From contig OX638370.1 of NCBI GenBank assembly GCA_951812925.1, forward strand, positions 106,654,897 through 106,718,896: a stretch of DNA of 64,000 bases. The letters are read 5' to 3'. The DNA comes from Calliopum simillimum. Its lineage: Eukaryota > Arthropoda > Insecta > Diptera > Lauxaniidae. The notes beneath the pieces were generated by a model that saw nothing but the letters and a program-made list of their open reading frames with translations, did not search any database and was not told the origin of the DNA. The stretch's first letter is position 1; every line of letters begins with the position of its first letter. Of this stretch, positions 45,801 through 57,800 are shown one piece after another. The position numbers were made by a program, and so were the translations under genes.

Positions 45801-48800
45801 AATATTAAGTTTATATGGTAGGTGCCACGCCCGCTTGTCTGAGTTCTCCCAGTTTTTGCCCAGAGCTTGCATTTATAGTTCTTAGTGTTTGAGTGAAATT
45901 TGGTTGGACTATATCAAACAACGTTTTCAGTATGAAGCTTTTGCTTATATGGTAGGTTCCCACGCCCTCTTGCCCGACTTCATCCAGTTTAAGCTTAAAG
46001 CATGCATGCCTATTCGAAAATCGTAAAAAGTTATCGCAGGAAAATTTTAATTTTTCATTTCATTTTCATTTTTTTCAGTAAACTTAGTTCCATAAAATAA
46101 TAGAACAATAGAACAATGTGAACTGAAAGATGACGTCTGAAGAAACTTACCCTAAAAAATGTTAAATTTTTCAACTGTCATAAAGATTTGCATCGGAATA
46201 TACTAGGGTTACTATGTTCCCGAAGCTTTTACGGCACCCTCCGTATAAAGATAACACCTTTACATTATTATACAATAATTTAAATAAGAAAAATATTAGC
46301 AAGTATTCATTTGAAAATCATTAAGCGGAAATTCCGAAAGAGCCATAAACTGATAAGACTAATCATCGTATAATTTGGTTTAACATTCGTTCGTTTATTT
46401 TTTAGCCTGAGATATAATTTAGTATGTTTTTAGAAACAAAGATAATTCACTTTAACTCCTTAGGCCACTCAAGGTTATCTCAGTTTTTTAATTATATTTA
46501 CACACAAATAAGCGTGTAATGCTATTTGCTTAGAAATCTACAGAAAACAAAATGTTTGTTAAAGCAAGAGCATTTTATTCTCTGTAGATTTCGTAAAAAA
46601 TTAGCTTTTTGTTCATATTTGGAGCTATGCTGCAAAGTTTCGATAACAAAGAGTGTCAAAAAAGACCAAAAGTATTAGATCCTTAATCCTTAAAAATCCT
46701 AAAAATTTCGCAATAAACAATCATAAAACTATTTTTTATTGTTGAAATAACATAAAAGAAACGTATAAAACACACAACAAAACTGACAATAAGTTGACTT
46801 CGTGATAGAGCAACGATGGTGAAGCGGTCTTAGTCAAATCAATCGCTGCGTTTGAGAAATGTACCGTCATAGGTTCAACTCCTGCTCAACAAAAAGATTA
46901 TCAACTTGCCATTTTTCAAGTAGAATAATAGTAATAAATGAATTGTTAATTAAATAATAAAAATAATTATAATTACAACAATAAAAATAGTCTGATGAGT
47001 CTTTGTGGCTAAGGAAGAAACATATGTCACTTTAGCCGTGTTTCTAATCCGTTCCTTAATTTATCGTAATTATGTGTTAGAAAATGCATTGATACATTCA
47101 TATGAAAATCGATTAATTAAAAATAATATTTCGTAAAATATTTTAAGTCTTGATTCAGAGATTATATCAAAAATGTTGACCCTAGAAACAAGAATGTTAC
47201 ACAGCAAAGAAACTGTTTGAGTTTCCTGAAGATATTGCAGGAATGATGTGTCATGAAATGCATTATTCACCAATTAAATCCAATCAAAATGTTCTTTTAA
47301 ATCGAATAGAAACCATTAGCAAATTTTATATGTTGAATTAAAAATCCAATTCCATCTTATTTGTTGCAATGCAGAGCTCTTGAAAATTGATTTAATTGGA
47401 TTTCAGAACATACCTATGTATATTTCCTAAGCTATTGTATATATTCATATCTTTTCTATAGGAAATTTTCTGAGCTACAAAATTTTGTACAGTCATTTTC
47501 CTTTAAGACTAACTGCTTGTGAGACACTGATTCTCTCGACCTTTGAGCAGATTTTCTCGACTTTTAGCAAGCAATATCTCACGAAGGTGCCTCTTCTCAA
47601 GATTTGACTACAACAAAAGTTCATACCTACATACTATTGGATGAATACCCACACAGAAATTGAGCCTTGATACTATGACGTAGGTCAACTGTCTAACATT
47701 AAAGATGATCTCACAACAAAAATTAGAACAAACCGTTTGTTTTAAAAACTTAAAATTGCTGAAAAATTATATAACAAAAGTATATTGGATTACTTACCTA
47801 TTATTTAAATTATTTTTCCTTTGGATTTTTGCTAAATAATAAATCTATTTCATTTTGATAAACAAAATTTATTATTTTTTTTTTTTTTTTTTTTTTTTCA
47901 TTTGATCAATTAGTCTAAACAATACAAATTCAAAAGAGTTATTGCATTTAAAATTTTATTAAAAGACTTGAATATTCAATGTGAAATATTTATAAACAAA
48001 CAATTTTGCAATAATCGCTAAGTAAATATACAAACAAACGCACACATCAACATAGACACCTATTCGTCTATATATTTAACATGGTTTTCTAAATATTTTG
48101 AATTGCATATGTCAATTAGAAATTCTACAAATATTTAGGCCCTATTTGTTTGAATAAAATGCAGTTATGTGGCAATTGCGTGTAGAAAATATTAAATATG
48201 GAATGATTTATTTTAGGTTGATAGAACTTTGAATTAGAATAATATATAAATCAACAAAGTGAATATACATATATGAATATATATATATATCTAATCTGGC
48301 TACATATATGTGCATCAAAAATAAAAATTAAAAATTTAAAGCTATAGTCTTGGTCTTGGTCTCGATGATCATAAAGACCAAGGCTGCTTTTTAGTCTTGA
48401 CGATTTAAAGTTAATAGGTTTGTCACACCCCTTCGAACCGTAAAATCATCTTTCAATTTGAAATTTGACATCTTAAATACCCAACTGCTCTGAAAAAATA
48501 AGGTTTGGAAATTTTGAATACTCAATCATCTTTAGAAATTTTTTCAAGACAAAGACCGAGCTCAAGACCAAGACTCAATATCTTGGTCTTGTTTGCTCAT
48601 CAATATTAAAAATAAACTAGTAAATCAATTAAGGGGCATTTATTATCTCACTTTTCGAAGCCATTGCTTGTGACCCAAATGTTTCCTGAAGCCTGACGTG
48701 AATCTACATTATAAGAAATATGGAGCTATGGTCTTGATCTCCTTTTCTATGGCACTAGCTAAGAAAATAATTGTCAGTCACACATGGAGAAAACTCGCGG

Positions 48801-51800
48801 TGATAAATATTATATTTTAAAGTACGACGTAGGGTACCCTTTTTTTGATGAAATCAATTTTCCTAAATCTCTTGAATAAATCGACATGCTTCGGAAGTCG
48901 AAACCTTGAAACTGTTTTTTTGGCAAAATAAGTCAAGATTGCTGTATCTCGTATGGTTTTCGCAATTTCGTAACTCAAAAGCGTAAAAAACGTATTTTTT
49001 TGTTTCAGTCCTTCTCCTTTAAACGCAAAAAAAAAAACGATTTTCGTTGATTCAGTTTACGATATTTCAGGGGATAAAAATAGATATCGTCATTTTAATT
49101 AAAATTGATTTTTGAACGGAAAGCCTGAAACTTTCAATAACCATAAGAGGTTATATCGCTTTGATGATGTGTTTATAACTTTTTGTAAAGAATTAAATTT
49201 GCCATCTAAATAGCTTATTCAAAAAATTTAAAAAAAATTTTTTACACGAAAAATTTTGAAACAAAAATAAAACAAGGAAAAAAAACCAATTCATGAATTT
49301 TTTACTCTTTTGCCTATAACTTTTTTAGAGTCAGAGATACGTAAGGACATTACAAAAAAATGTAAATAAAATTTTCTTTGAAATAATTTATTAAAAAAAT
49401 TTCTTAGGTTAAAAATTGAACGATATATGGCCAGCAACATAGAAATTTTCTGTAAGCGGTCGGAAACAGGGTTTTTACTCAAAACCAAGGCATCTTACGA
49501 AAAAAGTTTATAAGACAAAAAATGTTTAGAATCATCCAAGAAATACGTGAGAATTTTTTTTCAAAATTTTTGAAACTTTTTAATTTTTTTGGCCAAGTTT
49601 TAAAAAATTATAAAATGTCTCCAAAAATTATGAAAAAAATCATATGCATTCCTTAAGGTAAGGTTAGGTTAGAGTGGCGGTTTATTGATGCAAGCTAAAC
49701 CCTAAGTAGCACTAAAAGTTCCATTTTAATACCACAAAAGTGATCCGACAGACTGATATAAGTGGATGAGAAAATTTTAAAATTACCTAACCAACGATAT
49801 CTAAATCCAGTTAGTCCTATTAAGGAGCCAATTTCGATGTTGGCAATTTTGCTGAGTGTATTGAAGAAGGCTTTCCTAGTGATTTAAGTCTAGCTCTAGC
49901 CAGAGTTGGGCTGTCACAGAGAAAGTGTTCAAGAGATTCTTGCTCGTTTACATCTAAGCAACTCCGACAAAAGGATTTGAAAGGGATGCCTAGTTTTTCA
50001 GCATGCATGGCCCAGTTAAATCTTGCTATATTAATACGGTTATTAGCTAGTAAATAAGTAGTTCTTGAACTGTTATATGAAGGCCAGATTGACCTGGATA
50101 TCCTACATATAGTCAATGCTTTCCAATTAGTGTTCGCCTCGGTTAAGTAGTATGAGAAGATCCGCATCTTTACAAGACCTAGCGGGGTATGAACTCGCAC
50201 CGCGCATTCAGAGAGGAGCCATAAGTTGCCAGTTCGTCAGCTTTTCCGTTGCTTTCGATGTTCCTATGGCCTGGAATCCAAACGAGCGCAAGATCAAACC
50301 GACGACGCAGTCTGACTAATTTTTCCTGCATTCCTTAAACAATTCTACGTATTTTTTGGCTCATACACTTTTTTCGTGTTTTGAATAAAAACCGTCTTAT
50401 ATATAAGGATTACAAGTAGAAAATTCAACACATCTCTAGTATTTATGAAAAATGTGCAAACTTTCATACACTACAATTTTCACAATTTTGTAAAAAGAAA
50501 ATAATTGAAAAACAAATTCGATTCGAACTCATGTAAATTATTAAACATTTTTTAAATTGTTCAAATTATTCTAAAATTATTTATTTACATTTTGCATGCA
50601 TTTATGCATTTATTCGTACCATTGCTGTCAACATTTCAGTTAAAAATGTATCAATTTTATTTATAGGACCATGGCTATGAAATGAATCATCATCAACATG
50701 CCTGTCGCTGTGATCAACCTGGCTTTGCTGCAAATTTAACAAAAAAATCAACACAAGATGCAAAAGTCAAAATTATATTTGCCATATCATTATGTGGCAT
50801 TTTTATGGTAAGTGGGTGTTAGTTACTTATCAGTTACAAAAACAACAGCGCACCCTTTATACCTAATCACTTTGATATGGTATTTCTTCCCACCGTCAAA
50901 CGTCACTTGTGAAATTTTGAATACAACTGTTGCTTCAATAATTGACAATTTTCCATTTCAATGCCTGTTGCTGTCGCTTTTGAATAATAATTGCCAGCGC
51001 ACCACCTTTCATTCCGCGTTATAACTGCAATTTAACATGCTGCTGATTTGATTCAAATCTCTACATTGTATGCTCTCTTATTTACAGATTATTGAATTCC
51101 TTGGCGGCTATATGGCCGGAAGTTTGGCCATCATGACGGATGCTGCACATTTAGCTTCCGATTGCATTAGTTTCGTCATTGGTTTGGTTGCAATTTGGTT
51201 AGGTGACCGACCGCCTGATCGAAGAATGTCCTTTGGCTATAAGCGTATGGGTAAGTGTGTTGTCTTTGTGTTTGATAACGAAAGAGTTGCTTTGATTATT
51301 TTTCACCTTCTATTATATATACTTTTGGGGAATATAAAGCTTTAATTAGTTGCGCATATTGTGGAAAGTTTATAACTACGCTAAATATGTGTATAGTTTT
51401 TTATGGTATTTTGGCATATCAGCAAAATGTATAATAAAACTTTTTTGTCGTTTTTCTGCAATGTTAAGTTAATAACAATTGATTGGGCATTGATAAAATT
51501 ATAGTAATTAAATGTAAAAAATACTAGAACATACTAGGGAAAATACTTTGCAATCTTAAAAGCGAATGTTTCAACCGTAGAACAATGAGGTTTTTTGAGT
51601 CCAAGCTCTATAGGACGCAAAAAAAAAACTATCTGGTATAATTGGTGATAAGATTAACAAAGCAAGAATGGTTTTTATCATTTGGTTGAAATGTTTATTT
51701 GATATTTTGTATGTTACGTTTAATATCTAAATCATGATTATCAGTATGTTTTAAATCATGATAAATATGTTATTAAAATACACCGATAAACATCCTATAT

Positions 51801-54800
51801 AAAATGTAAACAAATTCATAAAACTTCACTTAGAAAATAGAACTAGTATGGGTGTAAAATTTGGCCTGGCCAAACAGTAAATACCCTACACTGCAGTATT
51901 TTTAAAATTTTGCTTATATGGGAGATGCTACGCCCTCTTGTCCGAGTTCACCCAGTTTTTGTTCAGAGCTTGCATTTATAGTTTTAAGTGTCTGAGTGAA
52001 AAACATTTTCAGTATAGCGTTTTGAAGCTTTTGCTTGTATAGGAGGTGCCACGCCCTCTTGTCCGAGTTCGTCTAGTTTTAGCTCAGAGCGTGCATTTAT
52101 GGTCTTTAGTATTTGAGTGAAGTTTGGTTGGATTTTCTCCAAAAAACTCTTTCAGTATAGCATTTTGAAACTTTTGCTTATATGGGAGGTGCCACGCCCC
52201 TTGTCCGATTTCACCCAATTTTTGTTGAGAGCTTTCATTTATGATTCTTATTTTCTGAGTCAAATTTGGTTTGAATATCTCAAAAAACGCTTTCAGTATA
52301 GCGTTTTGAAGTTTTTGCTTATATGGGAGGTGCCACGCCCTTTTGCCCGAAATTGTTGTTTTTTTCAGAGCTTGCGCTTACAGTTCTTAGAATTTGTGCG
52401 TATTTTAGTTGCATTGTCGCGAAAAATACTCCTAAAACTGCATTTTGAATATATTTTTTGTATGGGCGGTAGGCGTGTCCGTTGACCGATTTCGCTCATT
52501 TTCAATCCTCCGAGCTAACTTTGATGACGGAGGCAGCGAATCAAATTTCATTGAATTACCTTGCTCAGTTTTCCCAAAAAGTGTATGTCAACACAAATTC
52601 AACCAGCCAGCCAGACGCTGATCAAGAATATATATACTTTTCTATATCTGCCACGCCTCCTTCTCTGCGTTAAAAATGGAAGGACAAAGTGAATATGCCC
52701 TGGGTGTAGGGTATAAAAATAATGAGATTTGTTTAAGTAGAAAAATTTCAAAAAAATATATTCAGAAGTCCAAAAATTTTGAAAAATTCAGAAAAAGTTA
52801 ATACCTAATTGTAGTAAATGAGCTGAAGAAACCAAAAAAAAAAAAAATTTCAAAAAAAAAAAATAAGATGAAGAAAATGTATGGTTGAACCGAAAAATTT
52901 TTGAATAAGTCGAAAAATATTACCCATGGGAAATTTTCTGAGCTCCACAATTTTTTTGTAGAAACAAATTTTAGAGAGATTTGCAAAAAACTGAATTTAT
53001 CCACCTTAAGCACCTGGTATCTCACGAAGGCACCAACTCTCAAGATTTTATGAGAACAAAAGCTAATACCTAATATTGGATGAAAACAGACAAAAATATT
53101 GAAATTGATACTATAGCGCGGGTCAATCAGCCTCTGGTTGTTAGTGTGTATATAAATCGTTTATTTTAAAAGTGGGGTAAGTCCATAATTATCACCATCA
53201 CGTACACTTTTTAATGAGTCGAAAATGTATAATGAATCGAAAAATCGACGGCTGTGAGCTCCTTTCCACCATATATCGTCAGATTGAAACTACAAATAGG
53301 CATCTACATTTTCCATGTTTTAAGAAGAAAGCGTTTTAAATTTTTTGAAATACCTGTTTTGTATAAGATTTTGAAGTTATCTGCTTTTTATAAAATTGGA
53401 TGGGGCTATAGTTAGGAAAAATCGACTACTATAAGCTCGAAGATAGAGGGATTTATTCTTCATGTTTCTGTATACTTAACTCAAAACATCAAAAAATGTT
53501 GATGTCTTGTTGTAGTTTAAATTCGACGATATGTTACAGAAAAGCATATTTCGAGAAAATCAACAATTAAGTTGGACCACTGATAACAGAAAATTTCCGT
53601 GAAAAATTGTTTTCTAATTTTGACACGAGATAGATAGATTTTATAAGTAACTTTTTCCAAAATTTTGGGTACTGTAGCCAATAAATTTCTAAGTATTTTG
53701 CAGGAGTAGTATTTGTCCATAAAGCAAATGACTTCCTGACTTCTTTTTTGCACGTGGAGCAAAACAAAATTTTTGAACGGAGCACATAAGAATCATAACA
53801 CAGTTTTAGTTTTACATTCCATAATTTGATGATTAACTCTGAAGGTGATAGATCTCCTTTTTACGAATCTGAAATTGGTTTTTTTTTTAATGATGAGCAA
53901 AATTAGTCTTTGTTCTTTTTCGAGACCTTGACCAAAACGCTGATATAATTTCAAGACTAAGACCAAGAATGCTATAGCAAAAAATTGGAAAAATATGACT
54001 TATAGAGCAAAACTTTTACACTGTATCTCGAAAATGTAAGCAAAAAGTGTGAAAATGGCGTTTGGAGCGAAAGAGCATTCAGCCGGCGAAATATTGAAAC
54101 ATTTGAAAAATATCGAAAACTTTAGAAAATGCTTTTAGACTAAATTGTCAGAAATGTAAAAAGATGTATTGAAATTATAGAAAATGTCGAAAAAAAAATC
54201 GTATTTTGGAAAAGACGGAAAATGTACAGGAAACATTTTTTAATAAGTCGAAAAATTTAAGATGTAGACTAAGAAAATCTTAAAAAGTGTTGAAAAAGTT
54301 CAATACATTGCAGAACACAAAAATTTACTTTAAATAAGTCGATAAATGTTTAAAACATGGTGAAAAAGACAAGTTTCAGGAATATAGAAAAAGTTGAAAA
54401 ATGCTTCAAAATTAGATCTACATACATAAGAATATTGAAGCGGTATAGGGCAAAGTAATATTGTTTTGCTGTATATTTGTAAGGAATATCGATCCTTGCG
54501 AATGCCTGTAAATAGTAATTAAAACTAGTTTATTCTAAAAAGCTTCTTTATCAAAATTAGAAAAAAATTACTTACAAATTTCATTTCATTTCATAATTCA
54601 ACATTAAAATATCACAAAATCAATAACATTAATATGCATCTATAGAGGTTATGGGTGCCATTGTATCAATACTGGGCATTTGGATATTAACAGCGACGCT
54701 CGTGATTGTAGCAATCGAAAGGATCTGCTCTAATGACTACGATTTAGATGCAAATACAATGATGGTGATATCAGGAATTGGAATTTTAATCAATATTGTG

Positions 54801-57800
54801 TAAGTATCCTTTTGAAAATTCTAAAAATACACTCATGCATATGCATATTTTTGCGTATTTACGAATAAAACATTTAATTTTGTTGTCCGTGTGTGTTTAT
54901 AGCATTTAAGTAAAACAACAAAAAGGACATATATTCGCACACACACACACAAAAAGCACACACTGCAGTTAAAGCCTCTCTGTTTTTATGCCAGTTTTAC
55001 GATTATATTTATTTTTATTGTGTTATTCTTAATTGTATTTTCTCTTTTTTTGTTTTTTTTGCTCTCTTCAGCATGGCATTTATTTTGCATGGCTCATCGG
55101 TGCTGCCGGGTGGCTCTCATCACGGTCACAGTCATGCACATGCTCACGCCCACTCGCATTCACATGCACACATTCATGCGCATTCGCATGCACCACAAAT
55201 GGATAACGCATTGTTGGTCGATGGCAGCAGCGACAGCAGCAGCGGTGACGCCATTATCGGAAATGGCTTAAAACACACAAACGGGTGAGTCAATTGAATT
55301 GAATTTAACGCAACAATTGCGTTCACTCGAACGTTTTGCGTGCGCTTTTTTAGTTGTTGCATTTTTACACAAAACTTGAAAGCAAACAATTTGACGGGTA
55401 ACCCAACTCAACAAGAAATTGCCTTGCTATTGACTTTGTAAAATAAAGTTCATTGAAAATTTTTATGTATTTGCATTGAACATTGAAGGATGTTTTCAAT
55501 GAAGTTTAGCATGTGTTGCATTTGAATACTTTTATTTATAGTTTTTTGTGGTTTTTAGAACTGATTTCTGAACAAAAGTTTTTGATCAGGATTAAAAAAT
55601 TTACGAATAAGTTGAAAATTATTTTATTTAAAAGGGCTCAAAGTATTAAGAAAGTTTAAGACTTGCTTTGTTCTATTTTTGAGAAGATCTCTTCAATATT
55701 GATCTGAAAATATGTTAATTGGTATATAAACAAAACGGTTAACCAGCCATACTATGTAAATGTTTTATAACAAAGTGTCGATAGTAATAAATTTTTAAAA
55801 ATTTTCCATTATTCCCTTTATTTTTTATTTGTTTTTCTTCATATTACAATAAAACAATGCTTGTTTTTGTTTAAATGGTTTTTTTTTTCAATTATTATTT
55901 TACAGCTCTTGTGACAATGAAAAAAATCTGAATTTACGTGCTGCTATGATACACGTTATTGGCGATCTGGTACAAAGCATTGGAGTTTTTCTAGCATCTG
56001 TATTTATTAAGTTTTTCGTAAGTCGCATTATATTTAGTACCGATTTTTATTCATTTGGTTTTTTATTACTTCTAATTTAGATTTAAATTTTTTATTTGAT
56101 ATATAATGATGAAATATATGACTTGCCTTGTTGCAAGTCCTGCTTTTCACTTTAAAGCACTATTCCAGCTTAATTATGAATACTGATTCCGCAGTTTCTA
56201 GACAATGATATCATCATATCTAAAATCACAAAAATATATATTTTATTTTATATATTGCTTACGTAACGAAATTAATGAAATCGACCAATACGACTCCAGA
56301 AAAGTGTCCATAACTTGAATATTTCCGATTTTCATGTTTTGAACTATTTTGGAAAGGTAGTGAATGAAAATATGTATGAGCACATTTCTATTTTGTAAAA
56401 AGTAAAATTTTTACTAATTTTTTAGTACAATGGTCCATGGTCTACTTTTTAGATCTTCCAAAATGTTTTTTGTAAAAAGTAGGAAAAATTAAACTAGTAA
56501 GGGTATAATGTTTGGCCCAGCCAAATATTAAAAACCCTATACTGAAATATTTTGAAAATTTTGTTGTATAGCGGAGTCACGCCTTCAAGTTTGGCTAATC
56601 CAAGTACATATGGAGAATTTGATTGCATTACCTCAAATAACGCTTGCACAGTATTTTGAAAACGTTGGAAGGTACCACGTCATCTTTTCTGAGAGTTTGC
56701 CTAGTTTTCGCTCAGAGCTTCCACTTACTATTCCTAGTATCTGTGCGAAACTTTGGCACATTACCTTAAATAACGCTTGCGTTACAGCATTTTGAAAACT
56801 TTGAGTGTATGGGCGGTGAAACGCCCTCTTGTCCGAATCAACCAAGTTTCTGATTAAATTTTGCATTTATTTTCTTTATTATCTATGTAAAAATTGCTTG
56901 GATTATCTCAAAAAACTCTTTCAGCATAGCATTTTTGTACTCTTATTTATATGGGAGGCCACGCCCTTTTGTCCGAATTCACCTAGTTTTTGCTTAGGGG
57001 TAGCAATTTCTATCCCTAGCATTAGTGTTTATTTTGGTTGCGTTATCGTGAATAATGCAGATAAAATTGTGTTTTGAATATATTTTTTGTATGGGCGGTA
57101 GTCGTGCCCGTTGACCGATTTTGCTCGTTTTCAATCCCTTGAGTTAAGTTTTACAACAAAGGCAGTGTACCAACCTTCATTGAATTATCTTGCTTAGTTT
57201 TCACGTAAAAAATATTTCCACAGACGGGCAGCCAGACAGACGGGCATGACTATATCGACTCAGGAGATGCCGCTAATCAAGAATATCTATACTTTTCCAT
57301 ACCTGCCACGCCTTCTTCTCAGCGTTACAAACGGAAGGAAGGACAAAGTGAATATATCCTGGGTGTAGAGTATAAAAAGTAGTTCATTGAGCTTTTTTTT
57401 GTAGTTTTAGTACTAAAAATAGTACTAAGTGACTAAGAAATGATCATTCGAAAACTTTTTTTGGCATTTTTATAGGACTTTGCTTAAACTAAAACTATGT
57501 TTTTTAATGTCAGCGATATCCGAGATGTGAAGCCAAATCTTGTTACGCTAAGCTTGGAATGACTGAACATGAAGATGACAGATTTTGTATGGAAAAGATT
57601 TTGCCACCGATTGAGAAGTCTATTAAATTTTTGGAATAAAATTTTACTAAGCATACAAATGTACGAGTATATCCTGAGGCGAGAAAAATCCAAAGTGCAT
57701 CGATTTTTGGAAAACACGATAAATTTTTGCAACTGAATGTATATTCAAACAAATTACAAATGATATGTGTTGGACGACGTGATTATGGAATAAATTTTTA

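Noticed and set aside
46810..46893. Functional tRNA-Ser or tRNA-Leu
   Set aside because: The acceptor strands do not pair, so I kept it only as a tRNA-like relic.
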